From contig NZ_SACP01000005.1 of the NCBI RefSeq assembly GCF_004004555.2, forward strand, positions 62,001 through 126,000: a stretch of 64,000 nt of DNA, given 5' to 3'. This stretch comes from Methylobacterium oryzihabitans (GTDB taxonomy: Bacteria > Pseudomonadota > Alphaproteobacteria > Rhizobiales > Beijerinckiaceae). A program made the translations under genes and the position numbers. Of this stretch, positions 55,220 through 63,773 are shown one piece after another (the stretch's first letter is position 1; every line of letters begins with the position of its first letter). Below the pieces are notes generated by a model, which searched no databases, was not told where the DNA came from, and saw nothing but the letters and a program-made list of their open reading frames with translations.

Positions 55220-56527
55220 ATGACCCTCGCGGATGCCACACTGGTCGCCCCCCGCTCCGCCGCCCTCGCCGCCGCTGCCTCGCCGGCCAAGGCCAACGCC
55301 GTCGTCTCGGCCCGCGGGATCGAGGCGTGGCACGTCGAGTCCCCGGTCGTCCCGCTGATCGCCCTCGCCTTCACCTTCGAGGGCGGCGCGGCGCAGGACC
55401 CCGCCGGCAAGTCCGGCGCGACCCAGATGCTCGCCCGCCTGCTCGACGAGGGCGCCGGGCCCCACGAGTCGGACGCGTTCCAGGAGCAGCTCGCCGCCCG
55501 CGCGATCGAGCTGAGCTTCCATGCCGGCCCCGACGCCATCGGCGGCTCGCTCAAGACCCTGGTCGCCCATGCCGACGAGGCGATCGGGCTGCTCGCCCTG
55601 GCGCTGGCGCAGCCGCGCTTCGACCCGGCGGCGATCGAGCGGGTGCGTGGGCAGATGCTCGCCGGCCTGCGCTACCAGCAGAACGACCCCGGCGTCCTCG
55701 CCTCCCGGCGCTTCTTCGCCGAGGCGTATCCGGACCATCCCTACGGCCGTCCCTCCGCCGGCACGATCGAGAGCGTGTCGAGCATCACCCGGGACGACCT
55801 CGTCGCCCTGCACGCGCGGCTGATGAGCCGGACGCGCGTCAAGGTCGCGGCGGTCGGCGCCATCGACGCCGACGCCCTGGCGCGGGCGCTCGACCGGGCC
55901 TTCGGCGACCTCGGCGAGGGCGGACCGCTCGCCGTCGTGCCGGAGACCCGCCTCGCCGGGCTCGGGCGCCGGCTGGTGGTCGATCTCGACGTGCCGCAAT
56001 CGGTGATCCGTTTCGGCACCCACGGCGTGGCGTGGCGCGACCCGGACTTCATCCCGGCCTACGTGCTCAACCACGTCCTCGGCGGCGGCGCGTTCACGTC
56101 GCGGCTGTTCCAGGAGGTGCGCGAGAAGCGCGGCCTCGCCTACTCGGTCGGCACCTCGCTCGTCAGCCACCGGGCCTCGGCGATGACCTGGGGCTACACC
56201 GCGACCAAGAACGAGCGGGTCGCCGAGTGCCTGACGGTGATCCAGGACGAGATCGCCCGCCTCACCGGCGACGGCCCGAGCGACGACGAGCTGCAGAAGG
56301 CCAAGGACTATCTCACCGGCTCCTACGCGCTCGGCTTCGACACCTCGACCAAGATCGCGCACCAGCTCGTGCAGATCGCCTTCGAGGGCCTGGGGATGGA
56401 CTACATCGCCCGCCGCAACGGCCTCATCGCCGCGGTGACGCAGGACGACATCCGCCGCGCCGCCCGGCGCACCCTCGGCGACGGCCGGCTCCTCGTCGTC
56501 GCGGCGGGACGGCCGACCGACATCTGA
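55220..56527 (+). CDS. M16 peptidase-like subunit lacking the zinc motif
   Basis: 435 residues of the M16 fold. At the place of H-x-x-E-H the sequence reads KSGATQMLARLLDEGAG, so zinc ligands are missing and it should be catalytically inactive. The C-terminal R/Y-type segment typical of the non-catalytic partner is present (LNHVLGGGAFTSRLFQEVREKRGLAYSVGT). The start ATG has AGAGG upstream. Its likely role is substrate binding in a complex with the preceding protease, 67 bases upstream. Confidence 0.93.
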   Translation: MTLADATLVAPRSAALAAAASPAKANAVVSARGIEAWHVESPVVPLIALAFTFEGGAAQDPAGKSGATQMLARLLDEGAGPHESDAFQEQLAARAIELSFHAGPDAIGGSLKTLVAHADEAIGLLALALAQPRFDPAAIERVRGQMLAGLRYQQNDPGVLASRRFFAEAYPDHPYGRPSAGTIESVSSITRDDLVALHARLMSRTRVKVAAVGAIDADALARALDRAFGDLGEGGPLAVVPETRLAGLGRRLVVDLDVPQSVIRFGTHGVAWRDPDFIPAYVLNHVLGGGAFTSRLFQEVREKRGLAYSVGTSLVSHRASAMTWGYTATKNERVAECLTVIQDEIARLTGDGPSDDELQKAKDYLTGSYALGFDTSTKIAHQLVQIAFEGLGMDYIARRNGLIAAVTQDDIRRAARRTLGDGRLLVVAAGRPTDI

Positions 56528-56647
56528 CGACGGCTCACGTGCGACGCAACAAGCCTCGCCTCCGGCGGGCGCTTGTTGCGTGCGCGCGTCGCGTATATGT
56601 AGGCCGATCCCCGAGATTGCCGTTCGTCCGAAGGAAGGAGCCTGCGC

Positions 56648-57058
56648 ATGGCTCGCGTCACCGTTGAAGACTGCATCGACAAGGTCGAGAACCGCTTCGA
56701 GCTGGTCCTGCTCGCCGGCCACCGGGCCCGCCTGCTCTCGTCGGGTGCGCCGCTCACCATCGACCGCGACCGCGACAAGAACCCGGTCGTGGCCCTGCGC
56801 GAGATCGCCGACGAGACCATCACGCCGGACGACCTCAAGGAGCAGCTGATCCACTCGCTCCAGAAATACGTCGAGGTCGACGAGCCCGAGGCCGAGACCG
56901 TGCCGCTGCTGTCGAGCTCGCCGGCCGCCGCCGCGGTGGCACCGCAATCGAGCAGCGACGATTCCGAGGTGACCTTCGACCGCATGAGCGAGGAAGACCT
57001 CCTGCGCGGCCTGGAGAACCTCGCACCCCCGACCGAGAGCGACGACGAGGGCGACTGA
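56648..57058 (+). CDS. rpoZ: DNA-directed RNA polymerase omega subunit
   Basis: 136 residues. The first ~85 are the omega core ([68 protein letters not shown]). An acidic, Ser-rich C-terminal extension of about 50 residues is longer than in E. coli omega but known in alphaproteobacteria. Omega aids polymerase assembly and forms one ppGpp site. It precedes rsh, as in many genomes, but a 400-base repeat-rich gap separates them here. AAGGAAGGAG gives a strong ribosome-binding site. Confidence 0.97.
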   Translation: MARVTVEDCIDKVENRFELVLLAGHRARLLSSGAPLTIDRDRDKNPVVALREIADETITPDDLKEQLIHSLQKYVEVDEPEAETVPLLSSSPAAAAVAPQSSSDDSEVTFDRMSEEDLLRGLENLAPPTESDDEGD

Positions 57059-57080
57059 GGCGCAAGGCCGCCGCCCGGAA

Positions 57081-57290
57081 ACCCTCCCCCCTTTGCGGGG
57101 GAGGGTGGCGAGCGCAGCGAGCCGGGGCGAAGCCCCGCGAGAGGGGAACCCGGCTTCCGAATAGGTCGCGCCCCGGCTGACGGACGCCACGTTCTGAGGC
57201 GTCGCGCTCCCCTCTTGCGGGACTATCGTCCCGGCCCGCCCCACTCCGTGGGGCACCCTCCCCCGCAGAGGGGGGGCAGGCCATTGTTGC
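57081..57290. repeat. C/G-run hairpin repeat cluster between rpoZ and rsh
   Basis: Starts with a perfect hairpin ACCCTCCCCC / GGGGGAGGGT (57081-57106). Another G-rich hairpin (GGGGCGAAGCCCC, about 57124-57136) follows. GCGAGAGGGGA near 57136 matches TCCCCTCTTGC near 57207 as a distant arm. GCCCCAC-TCC-GTGGGGC and a second CCCTCCCCC/GGGGGG hairpin close the cluster (57238-57277). This type of intergenic C-run repeat is common in Rhizobiales; its function is unknown. It splits the rpoZ and rsh genes and could act as a terminator-like barrier. The remaining bases to 57459 hold no gene. Confidence 0.65.
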
Positions 57291-57459
57291 GAGACGGACC
57301 CGCAGCCTTGCGCCCGACGCCCGCACAACGATGGCCCCGCGACGCCGGAGGATCTGGCGCCGCCGCACGAACGGCGCGATAGTCTCATCCTCCCCTCACC
57401 GGTGCCGGCAGCGGCGCCCTCGGAACCGGACGCACGGGCGGCCAGGAGACCTCCGGCGG

Positions 57460-59691
57460 ATGATGCGCCAGTACGAACTCGTCGAGCGGGTCAAGGCCTA
57501 CAACCCCGCCGCCGACGAGGCGATGCTCAACCGGGCCTACATCTACGCGATGCGGGCCCACGGGACCCAGAAGCGGGCCTCCGGCGATCCGTTCTTCGCC
57601 CATCCGCTCGAAGTCGCCGCGATCCTCACCGACCTGCGCCTGGACGACGCCACCATCGTGGCGGCCGTGCTGCACGACACGGTCGAGGACACCGCCGCCA
57701 CCCTCGACGAGATCAACCGAACCTTCTCGCCCGAGATCGGCACGCTCGTCGACGGCCTGACCAAGATCAAGCGGCTCGACCTCGTGTCGAAGCGCGCGGC
57801 CCAGGGCGAGAACTTCCGCAAGCTGCTGCTCGCCATCGCGGCGGACGTGCGCGTGCTGCTGGTCAAGCTGGCCGACCGGCTGCACAACATGCGCACGCTT
57901 CAGCACATGACCGCGGAGAAGCGCGCCCGCATCGCCCAGGAGACCCTCGACATCTACGCGCCCCTGGCGAGCCGGATGGGCATGCAGGAGATGCGCGAGG
58001 AGCTCGAAGACCTCTCGTTCCGCAACCTCAAGCCCGACGTCTACGCGACGATCAGCCGGCGCCTCGCCGACCTGTCGGCGAAGTCCGAGCGGCTGGTCGA
58101 GAGCATCGAGGCCGACCTGACCCAGAGGCTCGCCGCCAAGGGCATCACCGCAACGGTCAAGGGACGGCAGAAGCGGGCCTACTCGATCTACGCCAAGATG
58201 GAGCGCAAGTCGGTCGCGTTCGAGCAGCTCTCCGACATCTTCGGGTTCCGGGTCGTGGTCGACGACGTCGACACCTGCTACCGGGCGCTCGGCGTCGTCC
58301 ACACGACCTGGCCGATGGTGCCGGGCCGCTACAAGGACTACATCTCGACCCCCAAGCAGAACGACTACCGGTCGATCCACACCACCGTCATCGGCCCGAA
58401 GAGCCAGCGGGTCGAATTGCAGATCCGCACCGGCGCGATGGACGAGATCGGCGAGTACGGCATCGCCGCCCACGCGCTCTACAAGGACGGCTCGCCGCAT
58501 CTGGCCACCGAGAGCGGCGCCTACCAGTGGTTGCGCCGAACGATCGAGCTGCTCGCCGAGGGCGACAGCCCGGAGGAGTTCCTGGAGCACACCAAGCTCG
58601 AACTGTTTCAGGATCAGGTCTTCTGCTTCACCCCGAAGGGCCGCCTGATCGCGCTGCCGCGGGGCGCGACGCCGATCGATTTCGCGTATGCCGTCCATAC
58701 GGATGTCGGCAACACCGCGGTCGGCACCAAGATCAACGGCCGCATCGCGCCGCTGCTGACCCAGCTCCAGAACGGCGACGAGGTCGAGATCGTGCGCGCC
58801 GACGGCCAGACCCCGCCGGCGGCCTGGGAATCCCTCGCCGTCACCGGCAAGGCGCGGGCGGCGATCCGCCGGGCGACCCGTTCGGCGGTGCGCCGGCAAT
58901 ATGCCGGGCTCGGGCGCCAGATCCTCGACCGCGCCTTCGAGCGCGCCGGCAAGAACTTCTCCGACGAGAAGCTGCGCGGCGCCCTCTCGCGCCTCGCCCG
59001 GGTCTCGACCGAGGACGTGTTCGCGGCGGTCGGCCGCGGCGAGATGTTCTCCGGCGACGTCGTGAAGGCGGTCTATCCCGACTACAAGGACGAGCGCCGC
59101 AGCAACGCCCCGGTGCCGGCCCCGGGGCCGAAGCCGCACGTCAACGGCGCCGGGCGGCTGTCCCTCGACAAGGACCAGACCGTGCGTCTGACCTGGCCCG
59201 GGCGCGACGCCGCCGGCGGCGAGGGCGCGGGCCAGGATGCCGGCATCCCGATCCGCGGCCTCGACCGCGACGTGCTGGTCCGCTTCGCCCCCGAGGGCGG
59301 CGCGGTGCCGGGCGACCGGATCGTCGGCATCCTCACGCCCGGCGAGGGCGTGACGATCTACCCGATCCAGTCGCCGGCGCTCGCCGCCTTCGACAACGAG
59401 CCCGACCGCTGGCTCGACGTGCGCTGGGACGTCGACGGCGGCCCCCATCAGCGCTTCCCCGCCCGCCTCGCCCTGCAGTCGATCAACGAGCCCGGCAGCT
59501 TCGCCCAGATCGCCCAGGTCATCGCCGACCACGACGGCAACATCGACAACATCTCGATGCGGCGGCGGACCCAGGACTTCACCGACGTGGTGATCGATCT
59601 CGCGGTCTGGGACCTCAAGCACCTCACCGCCATCGTGTCGGAGCTGCGGGCCAAGCGGGTGGTCAGCCGGGTCGACCGGGTGAACGGGTGA
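57460..59691 (+). CDS. rsh: Bifunctional (p)ppGpp synthetase/hydrolase Rsh
   Basis: 743 residues. HD hydrolase domain: PFFAHPLEVAAILTDLRLDDATIVAAVLHDTVEDT with the H-D-x-x-E-D motif, and VKLADRLHNMRTL. Synthetase domain: KRAYSIYAKMERKSVAFEQLSDIFGFRVVVDDVDTCYRALGVVH, GRYKDYISTPKQNDYRSIHTTVIG, VELQIRTGAMDEIGEYGIAAHALYK. TGS domain VFCFTPKGRLIALPRGATPIDFAYAVHTDVGN and ACT domain EPGSFAQIAQVIADHDGNIDNISMRR complete it. It makes and degrades the stringent-response alarmone. The TGA stop coincides with the first bases of the downstream repeat. ATG at 57460 or 57463. Confidence 0.97.
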   Translation: MMRQYELVERVKAYNPAADEAMLNRAYIYAMRAHGTQKRASGDPFFAHPLEVAAILTDLRLDDATIVAAVLHDTVEDTAATLDEINRTFSPEIGTLVDGLTKIKRLDLVSKRAAQGENFRKLLLAIAADVRVLLVKLADRLHNMRTLQHMTAEKRARIAQETLDIYAPLASRMGMQEMREELEDLSFRNLKPDVYATISRRLADLSAKSERLVESIEADLTQRLAAKGITATVKGRQKRAYSIYAKMERKSVAFEQLSDIFGFRVVVDDVDTCYRALGVVHTTWPMVPGRYKDYISTPKQNDYRSIHTTVIGPKSQRVELQIRTGAMDEIGEYGIAAHALYKDGSPHLATESGAYQWLRRTIELLAEGDSPEEFLEHTKLELFQDQVFCFTPKGRLIALPRGATPIDFAYAVHTDVGNTAVGTKINGRIAPLLTQLQNGDEVEIVRADGQTPPAAWESLAVTGKARAAIRRATRSAVRRQYAGLGRQILDRAFERAGKNFSDEKLRGALSRLARVSTEDVFAAVGRGEMFSGDVVKAVYPDYKDERRSNAPVPAPGPKPHVNGAGRLSLDKDQTVRLTWPGRDAAGGEGAGQDAGIPIRGLDRDVLVRFAPEGGAVPGDRIVGILTPGEGVTIYPIQSPALAAFDNEPDRWLDVRWDVDGGPHQRFPARLALQSINEPGSFAQIAQVIADHDGNIDNISMRRRTQDFTDVVIDLAVWDLKHLTAIVSELRAKRVVSRVDRVNG

Positions 59692-59843
59692 TGCGATGTC
59701 CGGAAGATGTCTTCCGGAGATCGCATCACGAGCCCGCGCGGTGGAGCCGGAGGCTCCACACGCCTGAGCGAAGCCCGTTTTCGCATCGCTTCAGGTGGTC
59801 CCCACGGGACCGCCCGAAGCGATCGATCGGAAACGGCATGATC
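59689..59843 (+). repeat. Three-hairpin dispersed repeat, copy 2
   Basis: Same organisation as the element at 3148-3298 in inverse orientation. A 16-base stem with 8-base loop (59689-59728, one mismatch) differs from copy 1 at two paired positions where both partners changed. The core hairpin GTGGAGCC-GGA-GGCTCCAC follows, in the block of about 33 identical bases. A third hairpin (ATCGCTTC...GAAGCGAT) precedes a shared end ATGATC. Its first three bases are the stop codon of rsh. pyrE begins 68 bases further on. Confidence 0.85.
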
Positions 59844-59911
59844 CTCCGGTTGCCTACCGCCCGGGGCGCTGCCACAACCGAGCCCGGCTTCCTCCAGCGC
59901 TCCGGTGACCG

Positions 59912-60499
59912 ATGACATCCGACGAGGTTCTCGACGAATTCCGCGCCGCCGGCGCCCTCCTCGAAGGCCACTTCATCCTGTCGTCCGGCCTGCGCAGCGC
60001 GGTGTTCCTGCAGAAGATGGCGATCTTCACCGACCCGGTCCGGACCGCGAAGGTCTGCGCCGGCCTCGCCGACCTGATCCGCGCACGCTACGGCGCCGTC
60101 GACTACATCGTGTCCCCGGCGGTCGGCGGCATCGTGCCGGGCTACGAGACCGCCCGGGCGCTTGGCGCCAAGGCGATCTTCGTCGAGCGCGACCCCGGCG
60201 GACCGTTCGCCCTGCGCCGCGGCTTCCGCATCCCGCACGGCGCCCGCGCCGTGATGGTCGAGGACATCGTCACCACCGGCCTGTCGTCGCGGGAATGCCT
60301 CGCCGCCCTTCGGGACGAGCCGGGCGAGGTCGTCGGCGCCGCCTGCCTCATCGACCGCTCCGGCGGCAAGGCCGATCTCGGAATGCCGCTCGCCGCCCTC
60401 GTCACCCTCGACATCCCGAACTACTCCCCCGACGCGCTGCCGCCGGAACTCGCCGCGATCCCGCCGGTCAAGCCCGGCAGCCGCGCCCTCCCGGGCTGA
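59912..60499 (+). CDS. pyrE: Orotate phosphoribosyltransferase
   Basis: 195 residues. Transfers ribose phosphate from PRPP to orotate in pyrimidine synthesis. The PRPP-binding motif is [19 protein letters not shown], with [43 protein letters not shown] and a start [29 protein letters not shown]. No PyrE attenuator hairpin with U-run is obvious ahead of the start; instead the three-hairpin repeat lies directly upstream. Confidence 0.96.
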   Translation: MTSDEVLDEFRAAGALLEGHFILSSGLRSAVFLQKMAIFTDPVRTAKVCAGLADLIRARYGAVDYIVSPAVGGIVPGYETARALGAKAIFVERDPGGPFALRRGFRIPHGARAVMVEDIVTTGLSSRECLAALRDEPGEVVGAACLIDRSGGKADLGMPLAALVTLDIPNYSPDALPPELAAIPPVKPGSRALPG

Positions 60500-60548
60500 G
60501 CCCGATCCCGCGCCGGGCGGGAATTGCGGGGAACACCCGCCCCGCCGC

Positions 60549-60577
60549 TTGACACCCGTGCAAGTCCGTTCTTACTT
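60549..60577 (+). promoter_or_regulatory. Candidate promoter for the NYN-domain gene
   Basis: TTGACA at 60549-60554 is a perfect -35 box; 17 bases later lies TTACTT (60572-60577), a weak -10. The surrounding 60540-60690 region is AT-richer than the flanks. Transcription would start about 135 bases before the gene. Confidence 0.5.
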
Positions 60578-60717
60578 CGATCCCGAATTGCAAATCACGG
60601 GGCATTGCCTCCCGTTTTGCCGTTTTTCATCGTCGGCGCCGTTCCAGCGAGATATTCTTCCTCGCCTGACCAGCGTTCTTATTGTTCGCGGCCGTGCCGC
60701 ACCACCAGGACTATTCG

Positions 60718-61359
60718 ATGGGTTATCATCGCAGCGCCCTCTTCATTGACGGCGCCAACATCTATGCCACCACCAAGGCGCTCGGATTCGACATCGACTA
60801 CCGGAAGCTCCTGGCGGACTTCAAGGCGCGGGAGAACCTTCTTCGGGCCTTCTACTATACGGCGATCATCGAGGACCAGGAATATTCGTCGATCCGGCCG
60901 CTGATCGACTGGCTCGACTACAACGGTTACCGGGTCGTGACCAAGCCGGCCAAGGAGTTCACCGACTCCAACGGCCGCCGCAAGGTCAAGGGCAACATGG
61001 ACATCGAGCTGGCGATCGACGCCCTCGAACTCGCCTCCCACATCGACCACATGGTGCTGTTCTCCGGCGACGGCGACTTCCGCTCCCTCGTCGCCGCGAT
61101 GCAGCGGCGCGGGGTGCGGGTCACCGTCGTCTCCACGATCCAGACCCAGCCGCCGATGGTCTCCGACGACCTGCGCCGGCAGGCCGACGAGTTCGTCGAC
61201 ATCGTCACGCTGATCCCGCGCATCGGGCGCGAGGCCGGCGAGCGCCCGGCGCGTCCGCCGCGGGTCCTCGAAGGGCCGGACCGTCCCCGGCCGGCGCCGA
61301 GCCTGGAGAACCGCTACGGCATCCGCCAGCCCGACGACGAGGACGATCACGAGGATTGA
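60718..61359 (+). CDS. NYN-domain (LabA/DUF88-type) putative ribonuclease
   Basis: 213 residues. PIN-like NYN fold: RSALFIDGANIYATTKALGFDIDYRKLL (first Asp), GNMDIELAIDALELASHIDHMVLFSGDGDFRSLVAAMQRRGVRVTVVS with the acidic cluster typical of this nuclease family. VVTKPAKEFTDSNGRRKVKGNMDIE is the conserved middle. The last ~50 residues are Pro/Arg-rich and end in an acidic stretch. Related proteins cleave RNA or regulate expression in cyanobacteria. ATG at 60718 follows AGGAC. The final 13 bases overlap the end of the convergent epimerase gene. Confidence 0.92.
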   Translation: MGYHRSALFIDGANIYATTKALGFDIDYRKLLADFKARENLLRAFYYTAIIEDQEYSSIRPLIDWLDYNGYRVVTKPAKEFTDSNGRRKVKGNMDIELAIDALELASHIDHMVLFSGDGDFRSLVAAMQRRGVRVTVVSTIQTQPPMVSDDLRRQADEFVDIVTLIPRIGREAGERPARPPRVLEGPDRPRPAPSLENRYGIRQPDDEDDHED

Positions 61360-62282
61360 GGGGAACTCCCGCGCGCCAGGGCCGCGAGGCCCTCGCGCGT
61401 GGTGAGCGGCGCGGTCCATCCGAGGGCCGCGAGCCCGTCCGGGCGGGCGACGAGCGAGCCCGAGAGGCGCTCCCACGCTTCCGCCCGTCCGGCGAGGCGC
61501 AGGCCGAGCGCCAGGAGGCCGGCCGGCACCGGCAGCAGGCCCGGCCGGCGGCCGAGCCCGGCGCGGAGCGCCGCGATCATCTCCGGCAGGGCGAGCGGGT
61601 CGGGTTCGGCGACGATGAACGGCCGGCGCAGGGAGTCCGGCGCCCGCAGCACCGTCGCGACGGCGGCGGCCAGGGACTCGACCGAGACGAGGGAGCGGCG
61701 GCCCGACAATCCTCCGAAGGGCAGCGGCAGCGGGCGCGCGGCCAGCGCCAGGAGCGACGCCATGTTGCCCTTGACCCCCGGGCCGTAGACGAGGACCGGG
61801 CGCAGGACGGCGTAGTCGATCCCGGCACCGGCCAGCGCCTCCTCGGCGGCGAGCTTCGAGCGGCCGTAGGGATCGACCGGAGCCGGCGCGTCGGCTTCGG
61901 TGACGATCCCCGGCGCCGAGGGCCCGGTCTGGGCGCGGATCGAGGACAGGAACACGAACCGGCGCACCCGCGCCTTGGCGGCGGCCTGGGCGAGGCGCAG
62001 GGTCGCCTCGGTGTTCGAGGTCCGGTAATCGTCCTCCGGCGTTCCCGACATCGCGTGGGCGAGGCCGGCGGAATGCACCACCGCGTCGACCCCGGCGAGC
62101 GCCGCCGCCATGTTCTGCGGCCGGGCGAGGTCGCCGACCACGGCGCCGCTGAGGCCGGGCGGCAGTTCGACCGGGCGGCGCAGGATCACCCGCACCCGGT
62201 AGCCGCCCGCGGTGAGCGCGCCGAGCAGGTGGCGTCCGATGAAGCCGGTCGAGCCGGTGAGGGCGATCAGCGGGCCGGTCAT
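61347..62282 (-). CDS. NAD-dependent epimerase/dehydratase (extended SDR)
   Basis: 311 residues with the Rossmann start LIALTGSTGFIGRHLLGAL, RFVFLSSIRAQTG (Ser of the catalytic site) and the Y-x-x-x-K in VDPYGRSKLAAEEALAG. VVHSAGLAHAMSGTPEDDYRTSN fits UDP-sugar epimerases associated with polysaccharide loci. Its start overlaps the stop of the glycosyltransferase gene as ATGA, implying a shared pathway: sugar-nucleotide supply for the lipid-linked sugar step. Confidence 0.92.
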   Translation of the reverse strand: MTGPLIALTGSTGFIGRHLLGALTAGGYRVRVILRRPVELPPGLSGAVVGDLARPQNMAAALAGVDAVVHSAGLAHAMSGTPEDDYRTSNTEATLRLAQAAAKARVRRFVFLSSIRAQTGPSAPGIVTEADAPAPVDPYGRSKLAAEEALAGAGIDYAVLRPVLVYGPGVKGNMASLLALAARPLPLPFGGLSGRRSLVSVESLAAAVATVLRAPDSLRRPFIVAEPDPLALPEMIAALRAGLGRRPGLLPVPAGLLALGLRLAGRAEAWERLSGSLVARPDGLAALGWTAPLTTREGLAALARGSSPQSS

Positions 62283-63286
62283 GCGGCGGCGGGCTCCTGT
62301 CCACGGGGGGTGGCGAACAGCGCGAGCACCCCGGCGACCAGGGCGGCCCCGAGGGCGAGCGCTCCGAGCGCCACCGGCCAGGACGGCCAGACCAGGGTGG
62401 CGGCGGCGAGCAGCGCCAGGGCGAGGTTGAGGGCGAACACCGTCCCGACCACCGCCGGCACGGCGCGGCCGTTGGCGGTGGCGCGCTGGTAGAAATGGCT
62501 GCGATGTGCCTGCCAGACCGGCTCGCGGGCCTGGGCCCGGCGCAGCAGCGTCAGGGTCGCGTCGGCGAGATAGTACAGCGGCAGCAGCAAAGCGGCGGCG
62601 AACCCGCCCTCCCCCGCCAGCCGGTAGAGCAGCCACGCCAGCAGCAGCCCGATCGGCAGCGAGCCGACATCGCCGAGGAAGAGCCTCGCCACCGGCCGGT
62701 TGAACGGCGCGAAGCCGAGCATCGCGCCGAGCAGGCAGGCGGCGACGAGGAGCGGTGCCGCCGCCAGATGCCCGGCGAGGCCGAGCCCCACGAGGGCGCC
62801 GGCGACCGGCACCACCTCGGCGACCGTCATCCAGTCGAGCCCGTCCATGAAGTTGACGAGGTTGACGAACCACAGCCCGGCGAGCAGCGACAGCCCCCAT
62901 TCGGCGCCGACGGGCAGGTCGGGGAACAGACGGGTCCCGGAGGCCGCGACCACTCCGCCGACCGCCAGCGCCTGGAGCAGGAGCCGCGGCAGGACCGGCA
63001 GCGGCCGGATGTCGTCGATGGTGCCGACGAAGGCGAGGCCGAGCGTCGCCGCGGCGAGCATGGCGGCCTCTTGCCCGAAGGGCTCCGGCCAGAAGGCGAC
63101 GCCGACGAGGACGGCCGCACCGATCACCGCGATTCCCCCGCCCTGAGGGGTCGGCGCCGCATGGCTCGATCGGGCGTTGGGGCGCGCCATGGCGTAGCGC
63201 CGCAGGAGCGGCATGAGCAGAACGATCATCCCGGCTGCGACGAGCGCGGCGACCGGGATCGCGACGAGAGCGGGATGGGACGGCAT
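62279..63286 (-). CDS. WecA/MraY-family glycosyl-phosphate transferase (glycosyltransferase 4)
   Basis: 335 residues with about ten membrane helices. Motifs of undecaprenyl-phosphate sugar-1-phosphate transferases are visible: SSHAAPTPQGGGIAVIGAAVLV, AFVGTIDDIRPLPVLPRLLLQ (Asp pair), NLVNFMDGLDWMTVAEVV, FLGDVGSLPIGLLLAWLLYRL (catalytic Asp) and EPVWQAHRSHFYQRA (H-x-x-H). It starts assembly of a surface polysaccharide on undecaprenyl phosphate. Coupled to the epimerase by a 4-base overlap. The rest of the polysaccharide locus is not in the window. Confidence 0.94.
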   Translation of the reverse strand: MPSHPALVAIPVAALVAAGMIVLLMPLLRRYAMARPNARSSHAAPTPQGGGIAVIGAAVLVGVAFWPEPFGQEAAMLAAATLGLAFVGTIDDIRPLPVLPRLLLQALAVGGVVAASGTRLFPDLPVGAEWGLSLLAGLWFVNLVNFMDGLDWMTVAEVVPVAGALVGLGLAGHLAAAPLLVAACLLGAMLGFAPFNRPVARLFLGDVGSLPIGLLLAWLLYRLAGEGGFAAALLLPLYYLADATLTLLRRAQAREPVWQAHRSHFYQRATANGRAVPAVVGTVFALNLALALLAAATLVWPSWPVALGALALGAALVAGVLALFATPRGQEPAAA

Positions 63287-63436
63287 CGGGCTGCTCTACG
63301 CCGTACCCGTCACACGGAAAAGGTCGTTTCAGGAGGGAGAGACCGGACGAGGCCCCGAGACGGTCGGCCCGAGGTCTCGTGGCCCGATGCGCGGAGACCG
63401 CATCATCGCGTCCTCGACGTCCACCCGTGGCCCGTG

Positions 63437-63523
63437 TTACGCGTCGGATACGCCTGTTTTACGCGCCTTTGCACCTTCGAACGCGCATCGCGTTCGCCTC
63501 ACGGCATGAGTCGTTCGCGTTCG
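63437..63523. promoter_or_regulatory. Operator-like repeats upstream of the RHH gene
   Basis: TTACGCG occurs at 63437-63443 and again at 63459-63465, 22 bases apart. CGAACGCG-CAT-CGCGTTCG at 63478-63496 is a perfect palindrome, and the half-site CGCGTTCG recurs at 63516-63523, 17 bases before the RHH start codon. Tandem short half-sites directly before a ribbon-helix-helix gene are typical of autoregulation by such proteins; the assignment is inference. Confidence 0.6.
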
Positions 63524-63540
63524 ATACCCGGAGAGGATCA

Positions 63541-63759
63541 ATGGCCAGCGATTCGGTCCGCCTGAACCTCCAGATCTCGCCCGATCTGAACGAGATGATC
63601 GAACGCATCGCGAACGAGACGAAAACCAATCGCACCGCCGTGATCCGACAGGCCCTCGCGCTCATGAAGGTCGCGCATGACGCCAAGGCCAAGGGCAAGC
63701 ACATCGGTTTGGTGACCGATCCCGACAAGCTCGATACGGAAATCGTCGGCCTGCTCTGA
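63541..63759 (+). CDS. Ribbon-helix-helix (CopG/Arc-type) protein
   Basis: 72 residues. SVRLNLQISPDLNEMIERIANETKTNRTAVIRQALALMKVAHDAKAKGK is a complete ribbon-helix-helix unit: beta strand (VRLNLQI), first helix, and second helix after TNRTAVIRQAL. Such dimers bind short repeated operators, often as antitoxin or plasmid-type regulators, but also as stand-alone repressors. The ribosome-binding site GGAGAGGA lies a few bases upstream. It is followed after 14 bases by a small membrane protein instead of a recognisable toxin. Its third-position GC is lower than its neighbours'. Confidence 0.88.
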   Translation: MASDSVRLNLQISPDLNEMIERIANETKTNRTAVIRQALALMKVAHDAKAKGKHIGLVTDPDKLDTEIVGLL

Positions 63760-63773
63760 ACGGGGGGCCGTTC

